Assembly: GCA_030533445.1 (NCBI GenBank)
Contig: CM060083.1
Span: forward strand, 25,986,166 to 26,050,165
Direction: 5' to 3'
Length of the DNA: 64,000 bases
DNA from: Cyprinodon diabolis
Taxonomy: Eukaryota > Chordata > Actinopteri > Cyprinodontiformes > Cyprinodontidae
Below, one piece after another: positions 1 through 23,100 of this stretch. Made by a program: the position numbers and the translations under genes. The notes below the pieces were generated by a model. It had not been told where the DNA came from. It ran no database searches and was given only the letters and a program-made list of their open reading frames with translations. Position 1 is the first letter of the stretch. Every line of letters starts with the position of its first letter.

Positions 1-150
1 CATAGCCCCTGTACCAACATGGCTTTTATCTATTAGGAATGTAGAAACATACATAAAATATTGAGTGGGATATAAAGTTAGAGTGACAAAACCATTAAAC
101 ATTTGTTCACAGATTTGTTCACATTATCAGCAAAAGCTATATATAAAAGC

Positions 151-220
<70 letters not shown>
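151..220. repeat. (AT)n microsatellite
   Basis: An almost pure TA dinucleotide run with one interruption (atgta) near its start. It lies in the hcrtr2 intron and is probably length-polymorphic. Confidence 0.95.
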
Positions 221-224
<4 letters not shown>

Positions 225-423
225 CTCCTAAATGATTTATAAAGTTATCTATTCTTTGTGTTGTTTCTGTCTTTATGTTCACATCATCTTTGCACATTTA
301 GAGATCAATATTTTTTGCCAAATCTGTTTTACAAAATAGCTCCAGCTCAATAAGAATTAAGATCTGTTACAATAATCACATATTCTTAAAAACAAGTAAT
401 ATTAAGTAATATTTGACATTATA

Positions 424-1057
424 CACTGCTCAAAAATAGAGGGAACACTTAACTAACACATCCTATATCTGATTGAAATACTCTTATTGAATATTTGGTT
501 TTGCTGACAAAAAAATAAAAATAAAAATCACAAAAAAAAGTCTAACTTAAATAAATAAAAAAAACTCCAGGCATCTGGCAGTGTTCCTCATGTTCCTTCT
601 TGCACAAAGGTGGATGTAACAGTTCTGCTGCCGGGTTGTTGCCCTCCTAAGGCCTCCCATGTCCCCTGGTGTACTGGCCTTTCTCCTGGTAGCGCATCCA
701 GCCTCTGGACCTTCTTGTCACCTGAATGAACTGCACTACCTCAGCCACTTGTGTGGCTACCAGAAGTGTGAAAGCACCAGCAACTTTCAAAGTGTCAGAA
801 AATATCAGCCAGAAAGCATAGTACTGAGAAGTGGCCTGTGGTTCCAACCCACAGAACCACTCTTTTTTTCTCTTTTACCTATTTTCTGTCCTGCTAATTG
901 CCAATAATTTCCACCTGTTGTCTGTTCTATTTGCACAACATCATCTGAAACTGATTGTCAATCAGTGTTGCTTCATAGGTGGCCAGTTTGATTTTACAGA
1001 AGCTTGATTAGATAGAAGTTATACTGTGTTGTTTATGTGTGGGTGCTATGTGCAGTG
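424..1057 (-). mobile_element. Tc1/mariner element, internally deleted (copy 1)
   Basis: The left end reads CACTGCTCAAAAATAGAGGG and the right end CAGTG. Both abut TA dinucleotides (422-423 and 1058-1059), the Tc1 target duplication. Between them are matches to the fish Tc1 family that recurs at 10130-14584 and 35360-40707. The transposase would be on the minus strand, and a 66-residue frame there (847-647) keeps a decayed piece of its N-terminal helix-turn-helix region. At 634 bp it is well under half of a full element, and the catalytic DDE region is gone. Confidence 0.85.
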
Positions 1058-1924
1058 TATCTGTACATATAGCTATATCTACAGTATACATTCTAACATA
1101 GATGTGATGATTATTTGTAGCACAAAATGATTCAATTCTTTTGTAGCTTATTGCTGTTTTTCTTCTATTTAGCTCAAACCATTTTAACATGATATCTTAA
1201 CAGCCAACATAGTGGCAGTTCTTCTATTAATTCTGTCCTGGGCATCACTTTTTTTTTGCAACCAGAATACTATTGATTATGTTGCCAAAAATAAATCACT
1301 ATGGCTTTAAGAAATGTAAGCCTTTTCATACAGATTTCTATAGATCAGACCTATGTTTAAAAAAAAAAAAAAAAAAAAAATGTCATCAGGGTTGAGTAGT
1401 CAAGGTGAGGCCAGCCTGTAGATTGTGGCTTTCACACTTGATATGTGGCAGTAATAATTTCAATAAACTATGGGATTGCTCTTTTATGCTCTTTTAGTAC
1501 AGAAATATAAAAAGGCTTGCATAAATATTAAGCTTTGTTTTAGAGACCTCTTTCAGTGTAAAAACAACCCAGAGCATGTATTTTCTTTAGAGCTCTTTAA
1601 TGAGTTGAAATGGTTTCCCTCAGTTTTCCTTCATTGCTTCTTCAAGTTCCAATTGTGGTCTTCAATCAATGCAGTCATTATCTGGCTTTCCAGTTTAGGT
1701 CAATGACAATATCTTGACTGGTTAACAATTGTATCATACTCTTTACCTTTTCTGATGATCAATTAATTATTGGCCAGTCTGATGTTTAAAAGCTTATGTT
1801 TTGTAGATTAAACCTGCTGAATGAGACTCCACATCTTAAACAGAAACAAATCCAGGACAATGGCTGTATTTGTACAGATATTTTTTTTTACACATTATTA
1901 ACCTATTTAAGTGAGATATGAGGA

Positions 1925-2620
1925 GAGATAGGGTGTTTTAGATTTCAGTGGCTAAGGTCCATGAAAACAAGGTTGGCCGGAAGAGTTTAGCTATGGATTC
2001 AACAAGGTCCAGCTTTATCCGGCTTTTATCACCCTTCACTCAGCGTACGCTCGGTTACCTAGCAACCATGATAGTTGACACACAAGCTGGGATATGGATG
2101 CCAAACTTCTTACTACTGTTGTGTGTACTAATTATGGTTGAGGAGCTTGAGCAGCAGTACATTTGTCACATACATCAGATTGTAGTTCCCTCACTGCAGA
2201 GATATTGGAAAATGTGCTTAAATGTCAGCTAAACCCATTTGCACTGGGACAGATAAAAACCTTTCAATAAACCAAACATTACCCGCCACATATCTGACTC
2301 AGTATCCATTTAAAACAACTATTTTCATTAATTTCATTATATTAAACTGCACCTACAATATGCACCACTGTTTACCGCCATTTGCCTTTTTACTCTGAAC
2401 ATGGAGTAGCCCGCTTGCTTGGACTCACAATGAATCATGGGATATCCAAGGCTACGTAGGATACACTGACCTATCCCTCAAAATGGGCAAGAAGAAAGCT
2501 GCATTTGTCCGCATAATGAGAAGTCTTCCAATCGAACAGGCCATGGTGCTGCGCTGTGATGTAATCAGACAACGAATCTGGCCTTTGGAGGATGCAGCTA
2601 CTAAATACCAACCTAGTAAT
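1925..2620. mobile_element. degenerate non-autonomous TIR element (same family as 10745-11482)
   Basis: Positions about 1960-2100 match 10825-10930: both carry CCGGAAGAGTTT, then a TTAGCAACC-like or CTAGCAACC-like segment, then GTTGACACACAA. The right end (about 2570-2610, TCTGGCCTTTGGAGGATGCAGC) resembles the end of the younger copy (TCTGGCCTTCTAAGGACGC). Ends and target duplication are too worn to place exactly. The open frame 2483-2689 over the right half is not a recognisable protein. Confidence 0.5.
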
Positions 2621-2757
2621 AGTTTCACAGGATCCTATCTAAAAGTATCACTCTCAATGAGCTACATACATACTGTGTGGATATTATAGTTTTCCCATTG
2701 ATGTAATTTCATGATCTAAAGAAGAAAACATAAAAATATTTTTTTCTTTTTTTCCAG

Positions 2758-2924
2758 GGAAGTTCCGTGAGGAGTTTAAATCTACATTTTCTTGCACTTG
2801 TTGTGGGCAACAGCAGGACGACAATATGAGGATAAGGACCAGAGCAAATAGAGATAGCCGAAAATCCATGTCAACTCATGTTAATGTGGACAACCTGTCA
2901 CGGTTATCGGATCAGATTGTGTAG
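2758..2924 (+). CDS. hcrtr2: hypocretin/orexin receptor 2, terminal coding exon (partial gene)
   Basis: This exon encodes the C-terminal cytoplasmic tail of the type-2 orexin receptor, a rhodopsin-class GPCR for hypothalamic orexin peptides. It opens behind a TTTTTCTTTTTTTCCAG acceptor with the last two bases of a split Gly codon, then reads KFREEFKSTFSC. That is the family's helix-8 motif following TM7, with the palmitoylatable Cys cluster CTCC just after. Further on come SRKSMSTHVNVDNLSRLSDQ and a TAG at 2922-2924, matching the remembered mammalian tail (ESRKSLTTQ...NISKLSEQVV). The frame stops right after this motif, whereas the mammalian tail runs about 20 residues further. The seven-helix body lies left of the window. 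Family assignment is firm; HCRTR2 rather than a fish paralogue rests on gfral being next door. Confidence 0.9.
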
Positions 2925-5900
2925 TCCTCTACGGTCAGAGAACTTTTATGCCATCCCTGCAAGGAAATGGGGTTCATTAACACTCACCATATGGAATGTG
3001 CAAACTTGTATTTTTTTTCTAAAGGACTTGCTGCTACAAAAGACGAGATTTTGCACACACAAAAAAATCAGAAGTTATGAACCTTCTCAAAGTTTATGAT
3101 AAAATAATTTTCCTTGAAAAAAAAATCTATCTGCCATAGATCATGCAGAAGTCATTTAATGTTTATGTATTTCAGTATAAATAGAAGAGTTTTCTTCTCT
3201 TTGTGTGTTAAAACCATTTTCGCTGTACAGATATATATTTGTTTACAGCAATTAATGTATTTATCTGTTTCTACAGTGGTGGAGGAGTTGCTTCCGAAAA
3301 GTATAAGTCTCTTGTTGCTCAGGGAATCTTTATGAATTTTACCCGTAAAATGCCATTTATAAGTAGTAAGATCAAAATGAATTTGAGAAATGGTGTCAGG
3401 GTAAAAGATCAGAAGTATAAGTGGGAGTAAAAAATGTAACTTCCACATTCTATGTGTTTACTAATACCACTAAAGTGCGCCATTTAAACTGCTCTAAACT
3501 ATATTATGGAAAATCTAATTTCAATGATTTAAGTTATGTTGGTGGAGTTTTACTGACATAATGAGTGATCATACGAAAGTGACCTGCAGATAGTACATTT
3601 TTTGCTGCTAAACAAAGAAACATTTTTCAAATAAATAAGAGAATACAAGACAGAAATACTTTGTTGCATGAGTATTTAATAAGTATTTACACCCATTGAA
3701 CTTTTACACTTGATCCCTTTGATACCACAAAGCTCAATTTGTTTTATTGGAAATTTAAGTTTTTGACGAACTCACAGTACAATTGAACATTGTAAGTTGT
3801 GACATGCAGCTGTTTTCTGCCCCCATGATGTTTTTACTCTTGAATAACATCCAGTACAACTAATTTCCTTAAAAAGACAGCAAGTATAATTTACCTCCAT
3901 CTCGTGGTGCCCTAATTAATTACAAATGATGGGCTTCTGCCTCCCCATAAAGCATATTAGACTAACTATGGACATTCTACTCTGTCTGAATTGATGTAAC
4001 ACATCAATCTTCATCATAAATTATGAAACACGTGGAAAATTTCAATAAAAAACAAGAATGAAAAAAGCAAACACTCTTGAGCTGGTATGACTTATGTGAA
4101 AAATAGCAACTGATAACTGTAGCATCAGAGCTCATTCAGCGCACCAAAACAATTAAACGAGCCGTCTCCGCTGGGTGCATAGACTTGCTGCAGGACTGCC
4201 CTGTCCTTTTTTTTTTTTTTTTACATAATTTTAGAAAAAATGTCTCTGTTATATTACATTACCTCACCCATCCAGTCTGCAACCTCTGCATCCATTTTAA
4301 TTTCCCACTCAATCTTAAATTGTCTCCAGCCTGGAAAAACTGCTCTAATTTAGACTTGTTTACCTTTCTTATTGCTTGCTGAAAAAGGAGAACGGGTAAT
4401 TGTCCACTGCAACAGAAAGTGGAAGGTAGAATGATCTATGGTTGTTTTTGCTTGATTTAAACTCATCAATGATATGTTTTCAGATACAGGTCAAACCTGT
4501 AAGGCTGACGAGTTATTCCCCATTTACGGCTACCCTGATCAAAATTAGCAACACCACATCAAATCTCCCATCGGGTGCACCACGCCCTATGTGTTTATGA
4601 ACTACTCATTCTGTCATGAGACCAATTTCATTTTTGTGGCTGCTATTAAACTTTTGTAGAGTATCAATCTATGTTCTCCCGCTTATTCCGTCAGGGTTGC
4701 TGTGGGGTCGGTGTCATTTTTGCAGAATATGTATTTATTAAATAAATACCTGATTTTTGCAATTGAAAAATAAAAATTTTACACACTGTCCCTTTAAAAA
4801 TCACTTTATTTTATGTCGTGTCTACATGTGTCCAATTTATTCTCGCTTAAATAAGGGGATATCTGTAAAGTCATCACAAGCATTATCAATACAAAGGCCC
4901 TCAGAAAACAAGTTATTGATACTGCATGAATGTGTAAATGCTTAATGCAAGATTAGGTTTGAAAGCCATTACTAAAGGAAAAAATCCTTCGCCTTTCATT
5001 TACAACCAGTCAAATGAAGTGCTTTGGTAAGGCTTTCATTTTTAGGCATACATGTAAAATATGATAGCAAACTATTATTGAAGATAATTATGAAAACATC
5101 ATTCCATCTTCCAATCATTCCAACTCAAAATACTGCAGTTGAGCTTGGAAGGGTCAGTTTCCAAATGATAGGTAGAGAAATAGTTTTTTTTTTTTTAAGA
5201 ACTGAAGCAAAAACGAGAAATAAAAAAATAGAGAAAATCTGAGTAAACATTAAATCTAGGTTGAAACACAAAGAAAGTCTTGAGGAAAACTGCTAATTGT
5301 CAAAAGGATCTGAAAAGGCCAGAGAGTATATACTGTATATGGCAGTAAGTAAAATCCTAGATTTCAAACATAATAATAGACATTCCACAGACTGGGTATA
5401 GCATTGTGTTTTAAGGACAACAATTCTACCGCCTACTTGAAACCTGTCTTTGTATAATTACCAGGCATAAGAAGATATTTGTCTGGAAATAATAAGTTTA
5501 AAAAAATAAAAATAAAAAACTGATGACTGATGTATTCAAATACAACTTGTTTAACAAAAACTTGACAAAATGATTTAAGAAAACAACCTGAATAAAAATT
5601 AAATCAAGTATTGCATAATAAATGTTGTTTTGTAAAGCAATCACTGCATCTGTGAATCAAAAAAGTAAAAAAATGGGAAATTAATTTCTCTACAAGAGGG
5701 AATTATACTGAAAGAAAAACCAAATCAAGTCATGTAATCAAAGAAAACAAAGAGGAAAATTAGCTTCTTCAGAGGTCTTGCATGATTTCTGTTTATTGAA
5801 AGGTGTTTCCCATCTGCGTATTAAACCCTTTGAGGTTTTCTTTGATAAAAATCAACTGTGAAGATGATTGAAATTTTATTAGCTTTTTATATATGCATAT

Positions 5901-7395
5901 TTATTGTGGTTTATGATTTTGCAATGTTAAAGCTGTGAATTTTAAAATTTTTTTATGAAGATTTTAATGATCGTGTTGAAAACTGGATTTTCATCACTGT
6001 TTTAAATTTTGACATTAATGTGAGGTGTTTTAATATTTTAGCTTGATTTCTTTAAGTCACAACTTTCCTGCCTCATTCCTGCAACTGCAGTTTTGTAATA
6101 AATCTAAAAAGTTGTGTTGTGTTTTTCATTTTCTCCTATTGTGTGTGATTTATACAGCACTGAAGTGATTGTTAATTTGCTTTATGACTTTTTATCTATT
6201 TTTCATGGAAGTCTAACATTGTGAGGATCTTAAATGTAATGTGCTTGGACAATAAATAATTTTTCAGTGTGTAATATTCCTGTCAAATCAGTTTAGGGTT
6301 GACTCTCATTTTGTCTTTCTATTGTTCCAGCTGATCCTGTAGAATATATGTCGAACAATAGTGTTTCAGTTTTTTTTACAAGGGTGATCTGGCAAAGAAA
6401 AGTATCAGTAGATGTCCTAGTGGACAAAAATAGAAATAAATGAAACAATCATTATAGGCAGAGAGAATGACCAAACTAACAACTGAAATGCGGGAGTTGA
6501 AATTATAGTAAATGCATACAACTTTAAAACCATAATATTCTAACTACAGTTAATTGTTTTAATGGAATAAGATAATAAAAGAAGAAAACTTAAGAAACTT
6601 TCAGAGTAACCAGACAGAAAATCACACATTGCTGCAGCCCATAAACTGCACCTTACTGGTAGTTTCATTAAGGTGATTTACGTTGTAATTAGAATGTTCT
6701 TTCAATCAATGACTGGTGTTTTTGCAGAATCCCTCATAATCATTCTGTTTGCTTGCACAGCATGGTCACTGCATGGTACCAGATGCAGAATTTGATGTGT
6801 GTCTTAGATGTCATTGTTTTTCTGTGCTTTATGGTGAATACATTAACATTTGATCAGTACATTCTTAGATCTTCATTTAATCAGTACAATGTAAGATAAT
6901 TTGTCCTGGCTGCAATTAACCCCACAAACTACAACATAGACCTTTATGTTTATAGAGATTTAAATTTCAAATGTAAGAAAATACTCATGTCTCTATGTTT
7001 TCTTCATGTTTTTATGTAACAATCATAAAGATATTTTACCCAAAGCTAAGAACAAGCTTCAGAATACATTATCTTGTACATACATCCACCTGTGTTTACT
7101 ATATTTTCAGCAATAATACAGCCATTCTGTAAAGGTCTGAGATGTTCAATAGGGAAAACCGGTAAAGAATCCAAGCTTTAGACATCTCATCATGAAGCAC
7201 TGCTTAATCCATCATCAAAGATCGGAAAGAGTATTACACAATTACCAACCTATAAAGATTTAGCAATCCAATTAAAGTGACAGATTAGGCATGTAGAGAA
7301 ACAGATTAGAGGGTTATTTTATGTTGTTTTTTTTCGTTCCAAAAAATAAAAACAAAAATGATGGCCCAGCCGAAAAATATCGTTTGTGCTTTTCT
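2925..7395 (+). other. hcrtr2 3' UTR and intergenic DNA
   Basis: No coding exon is recognised here. The first good poly(A) signal after the hcrtr2 stop is AATAAA at 3630-3635, with another near 4044; either could end the transcript. The rest is AT-rich, with short poly(T) runs (4208-4223, 5186-5197) and no strong repeat signature. The open frames 3152-3448 (minus) and 3239-3430 (plus) overlap on opposite strands and look like chance frames. Confidence 0.5.
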
Positions 7396-7539
7396 TTTAT
7401 TGCTCCCCAGGTGGAAACAGTGAAACAGTGACGATATTTACAGTGAAGCGAGAAAACAAAAACAACGGATGGACGCTTAGCGGCGCTCCATCACATTTTA
7501 CTGCAGAATCAGTGGAGATCTGCAACTCCGATAGATGAC

Positions 7540-7814
7540 TCAGTCTACAGAAGGAATGTAAGTTTTGCACATTTCAGATTTGGCATCCACAAAGAAGTTC
7601 TCAGCAAAAAAGCCATTATGGAAAGAATCATGGTCATTTCCCATGTACAGTTTCCTTAACGGATAGATAAAACCTGGAAAGGGGAGCTTAGTTGTTTCAA
7701 AAACATAAAACACTAAGTTTTCTCTCACCAGTCTGTGACAGAAAGATGGGTTCTTCGTTGTTAAATATGTTGATGGAAGCATATAGTGCATTTCCTTCAG
7801 AGGAGGCATGGAAT
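7540..7814 (-). CDS. unrecognised exon-like reading frame, possible terminal exon
   Basis: I do not recognise this protein. On the minus strand a frame runs from a possible acceptor (TCTTACCAG before 7814) to TGA at 7542-7540. It encodes about 91 residues with a protein-like composition rich in Phe, Tyr, Pro and His: it opens SMPPLKEMHYMLPSTYL and ends SEMCKTYIPSVD. There is no in-frame ATG start at the head of the frame, which suits an internal or last exon. An AATAAA lies on the same strand at 7401-7396, 139 bases after the stop, at a plausible distance. A short upstream exon ending at a CAG|GTATTT donor (8134/8133) would join in frame (...KDIFP + DSMPPL...). The start of gfral is about 580 bp away on the other strand. 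It could still be a chance frame or a pseudogene. Confidence 0.3.
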
Positions 7815-8397
7815 CTGGTAAGAGTCTTTGAGACAATAAATAGATGTCAGAAGCAAGCCTTTTAGAAGATTCAAATAACTATTTTGTTTTTCAATCTAGC
7901 AAAATGTAAAAAAGTTTGAGTAGTATAAGTAGTTTTTATGGGCAATTACATTTTTATGGCTTCATTACATCAAACCGATTGATGCTAGGATGAATAAAAG
8001 GAGATTAGCAGAAACAACACAGAGACAGCTTTAAAAAAAAAGATAAAATACAGACAGAATCATTGATTCTGAAGATTATAGAGAAAAATAAACTATTAAA
8101 AGTACCCAAAGGATAACTAAAATAAAAAAATACCTGGGAAAATGTCCTTGCAAGGTATCAAAAGTCTTGAGAGTGAAAGTTAGAAGATGAGAAAGAAGCA
8201 AAGTGTAAAAAATGTGCATGTAGTAAAGCACCAAGTCATAAACTGATCATCCTCAAAGCTCCCAATACTGTAGAATCCACATAATAATATTTGTGTTACA
8301 TCCTGTTGACTCTGGGTGGTGAATCACTGTTTAAGCTGCCACTCGACAGATAGGGAGGGATCAGGTGGAGGAATCATTTGCCTTCAGAGCAGCCAAC

Positions 8398-19192
<10,795 letters not shown>

Positions 19193-19428
19193 TGTTATAT
19201 ATGTCCATGGTGTTTTGTTCTGTATATCTTGATATATAATGTGGCTCAGTTTATCAAACAGCTGTTATTCACTCCTATGTTTTGTTTGAAAGCAAGTTTG
19301 AATGTTCTATGCATATAAAATGTCTGGTTTGATATAGCATTTAAGTTGTAATGGAATAAGAAAAGCCTTTCTATTATTTGAAGCTAGTCCACATCACTTT
19401 GTAGTTTTTTGCTGGGGGATGTGTAGAG

Positions 19429-19624
19429 CAGTGGTTTTCAAACTCTATCCTAAGGATGCACTGTCTTGTGTGTTTTATGATTGAAATGATTGCATTCCCT
19501 TCTCAGCAGCCACCAGGGGCTGCATGGGCCTGCTAATCACCCACTGATTTAAGTCAGGTGAATGAAGGCAGGGAAACACGTAAAATAAAAAAAGGACAGT
19601 TGAAACAATGTTTAAAAACCACTG
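19429..19624. mobile_element. 196-bp hAT-type MITE, TSD GTGTAGAG
   Basis: The ends CAGTGGTTTTCAAAC and GTTTAAAAACCACTG are inverted repeats, and GTGTAGAG is duplicated exactly at 19421-19428 and 19625-19632. It lies about 240 bp past the gfral stop, so it may fall in the 3' UTR. Confidence 0.85.
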
Positions 19625-20121
19625 GTGTAGAGTGCTGAATCTTTCACCAGAATCCTTTCAACTTTAAGTAGACTGTATCTGGAGTGAGCTGCTTGTGAGA
19701 ATACATTCTCTACCTTTTTTGCCATTCAAAAGTATTGAAACCCTCTATACTTTTTTATGTTCACACGAAATTTGCAATATATGTTATGGATTGTTCCATG
19801 TTTAGCAAGGCAGGTCATGCATAATTATGAAGAGAAAGGAAAATGGTTTATGGTATTGTCACAATCAATGGCCAAAAGACTCGGATGATCTCTGTAGATT
19901 GGATAAACTGGCTTTTCATGCTGTTTTGTTGCTCAGGCAAAGCAGACACCTATAGGTATTGTAGAGGACTGGCTAAAGAAGATCTGTGCATGCCAACTTT
20001 GCAATTGATGCACAATTAAATTTATCATTAGAATTATCTCAATTTGCTGTGTTTAATTCTGTCGTCTTGCTCAAAGATGAATTTCTCAGCCTCTTACAGG
20101 TTTGTTCTTGTATTGGCTATT

Positions 20122-20490
20122 TTCTAGGGCTGTTTAGCAGAACAGTAGGTAGCACTGCTGCCTTGCAACAAGAAAGTTGGGTTTGATTCCTGGCCTGGGG
20201 TCTTTCTGCATGCAGTTTGCATGTTCTCCCTGTGCATGTGTGGGTTCTCTCCGGTTTCTTCCCGCAGTCCAAAAACATGACTGTAAGGTTGATTGGCTTC
20301 TCCAAATTCTCCTTAGGTGTGAGTGTGCATGGTTGTTTGTCCTGTTTGTCTCTGTGTTGCCCTGCAATTGACTGGCGACCTGCTCAGGGTGTACCCCGCA
20401 TCTTGTCCGTAGACAGCTGAAGATAGGCAACAACAACCCTCACGACCCCAGCAGGGATAAAGCGTTACAGAAAAAATGGATGGATAGCTA
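20122..20490 (+). mobile_element. tRNA-derived SINE-like retroposon
   Basis: The head resembles Pol III boxes (AGTAGGTAGCACTGC as A-box-like, GGGTTTGATTCC as B-box-like). The body is the widespread fish repeat TGCATGTTCTCCCTGTGCATG...CAGTCCAAAAACATGAC...ACTGGCGACCTG...CGACCCCAGCAGGG, and the tail is AAAAAATGGATGGAT. Related pieces lie at 17590, 24358 and 47700. Several overlapping open frames here are artefacts of the repeat. Confidence 0.75.
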
Positions 20491-21379
20491 TTTTCCATTA
20501 ACTCCTCTGCCTTGTTAAGAAACATTAAAAGCATGAAAATTTAGATGTGATGGTTGGGATTGAAATCAAACTATTTTTTTTACAACACAAAGACTGGGAA
20601 ACTGGTTGGGCACAATCTAATTAATTATTGAGAACAAATACATGAATTTAAGAGACCCAACAACAAAGTGAAAAAAAAATCTGTTTTTTCAGTTCTTAAA
20701 CATTGTTCTCGTTATATATTCTGATCATGACTGTTTCCTTGTGTGTGTGTGTTTTTTAAGAAATAAGAAGTAGATGTGCTGTGTCATTGTTACTTCGAAA
20801 TTCAATTCATTAAATAAATATAGTTTACCCTATACAAGAAATAAATCAGAGTATGACATCAAACGTTCTTTGTTTTTTTTGTTTAATCTAAAGTTGCCGG
20901 GGCTGGTCATTAAAAAAGAGACACAGTAAGCATTTAGAGAGCCGACAGGAATGGATGTCCCACTGTTGAGAAATATGGGCATATTCAATAAAAATAAGCA
21001 TAACTAAATAAATTTGCTTCAGTTGCAAACTGATTTTAATGTAGCATGGAGGTAAATTGGCTTCAGAATATCTGTTTATGATTATCAATACATCTCCTGG
21101 TGCCTTAGCATCCATGGTGTTCTGTTATTATGTCATTCATGAGCGAACTCATTGAAATGTTTTTAACACTTTTTTTTAACCAGATAAAATAAGATTTTTT
21201 TTAAATCTGTTAAAATTCCCTCAATCTTCTGCTTGTGAGGTCTGTTGGTTTTGATGAATGGCCATGTCAGTAGTTGTGGCATTCATTTTCAGATGAGGAA
21301 TTGAACAGCACCCAGTCTGATAGTTAAGTATTCATGTATACTTGTTTTTGTAAAAAAAAAACTAAAATCAAACATGGGC

Positions 21380-21890
21380 AATATTAGATTAGATTAGATG
21401 AGCTTTATTGATCTCACAGCGGAGAAATTCACTCGTCACATATTGGCATAGAGGTTACAGAAGGTGCAAACAGGGAGGAAAAAGGTGCATTAAGAATAAG
21501 CAATATATATACAGTATATCCAGGTATATACAGTATATCAAGATAAACAGGATTAAGGTGCAAGTGTACATGTATCGCACACAATGAAAAACAAGATAAA
21601 AATAAGAAATAAAAATATGTACAATCCGGATGGTTTATATACAGGTGGAGAAATATTGCACATTCAGCATATTGCACACGATATTGCACAGTCAATAAAT
21701 AAAAAACTATAATGTAGCTGCACAGTGGTTTTTACAGGAGTTATTGTGGTTATAGTGCAGTATTATAGAGTCTGGTGGCAGCAGGAATGAATGACCTGCA
21801 GTAGCGCTCCTTCTTACAGACAAAGTGTCTAAGTCTATGACTAAAGGAGCTGCTCAGCTCCTCTACAGTCTGTGATATGGGTGATTTATG
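21380..21890. mobile_element. non-LTR retrotransposon 3' remnant
   Basis: It starts with a TTAGA pentamer run and AGCTTTATTGATCTCACAGC, and later has GTCTGGTGGCAGCAGGAATGAATGACC. This is a familiar fish LINE tail type, oriented with the tail at the left. No reverse transcriptase is left. Confidence 0.55.
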
Positions 21891-22663
21891 AATCAAAAAT
21901 ATTCAAAATGAATATGAGAATAGTATCTATTTAAAAACTTTATTTGTCTTTTGGTCATGTCATTTTTGTGATGTCTTTTTAAACATAATGTAATAGAGAC
22001 ATTTGACATTGGTCAGAGTCTGTTCATGACTATATATCATTATGTAAAACTGGTACATGTAAATGTTTCAAAAATAAAGGTTTAAAAAAAAAAGAAAATT
22101 CAAAACTATGTATCACTTACCTTACAATTATTACAGACCCAGTGTTGTTTAGTTCCATAAAATCTAAGGATGCAAAGAAGGTTAAGTTTGAGGTGTGAGG
22201 CGATGAAAAGGTACTTTAATTTATACCATTATTGGCAAAGAAAAACTCTCTTTCCTGTTTTCATTTTTATCTTTTACTTAAAAATGTTTTTTATTTTGCG
22301 CTTTATCATTCAGGCTTGAAGACAGAAGAGTTCAAATACATGTGGTATTTAAAGAAGTCAGAATAGTGCACTCATCCATCTCAGTATTTTGTCATAAACA
22401 CAGAAGAATTAAAATTCAGAACCACTTTTTTATGTATATTTTTAATACTGTTTTAAAAATACAGTACAGTAATAGTGAGTATGGATGACGGCAACAATAA
22501 GCAATAATCAAGTTTAATCAGTAACACGATGGCAACCATTTAAACCAGGGTTTAAAAAGGTTGAATACATCAATATTTAAGGAGCTCTTATTCCAAATTC
22601 AGGTTCTTAAGGTTTTACTTGTAGAAACAATACTCTAATCTATGACTTACTATTGCCATTAAT

Positions 22664-22688
22664 TGTAAAAAAAAAAAAAAAAAAAAAA
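22664..22688. repeat. poly(A) run
   Basis: 25 or so consecutive A, without a recognisable retroposon attached. Confidence 0.8.
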
Positions 22689-23100
22689 CTTTGCAAAATA
22701 ATGTTAGCATTATGCATACAACTGCAACCACAACTGCCAGCTCTTTGCCACCATATCATGGTTAGATTTGATTCCAATTTTACCAAATTTAACTTGTATG
22801 CCAAAAAAGTAATGTTCATCCATTGTATGTAAAATAAAAACATTAACTAGAGCAATAGATGTACATTTCAATATATACTGAATTTATTATCTGTTTTAGA
22901 GCAAAAATACATTTTTATACAATTTTTTTTTATAAATTCCATCAGACGGTCCTTAGTTGATTAAAGCAGTGGTTTTCAACCCTGGTACTGGACCCACAGT
23001 TCAAAGAATGTCCCACTACACTACACATTCGTTATTTCATTGCTTATGCTGATGAAGGTTCTCAGTCATCCAGGTCATAGTCATTCCGTAAAAAAAAAAA

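Larger units (their letters stand above)
1..2757 (+). other. hcrtr2: last intron of hcrtr2 (3' part)
   Basis: Everything left of the terminal hcrtr2 exon should be its final intron, because the exon opens in the middle of a codon behind a pyrimidine-rich acceptor. I looked for the preceding receptor exon (TM6-TM7, ending in an NPIIYNFLSG-like motif) and did not find it, so it presumably lies left of the window. The stretch holds an (AT)n run, a Tc1 remnant, a poly(A) run near 1359-1380 and a degenerate inverted-repeat element. No other coding signal was seen. Confidence 0.7.

Noticed and set aside
2483..2689. 68-residue frame starting MGKKKAAFVRIMRSL
   Set aside because: It looked like a basic nuclear protein start, but it lies in the worn TIR element, stops early and has no downstream exon.
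3239..3430. 63-residue frame behind a TTTCTACAG acceptor, possible extra hcrtr2 tail exon
   Set aside because: Its text does not resemble the mammalian orexin receptor C-terminus, and the upstream exon already ends with a stop in the right frame.
20117..20534. several overlapping open frames on both strands
   Set aside because: All lie within one SINE-like retroposon.
22975..23040. CAGTGGTTTTCAACCCTGG as another hAT MITE
   Set aside because: Only the left end resembles the 19429 family; no right end or duplication was found.
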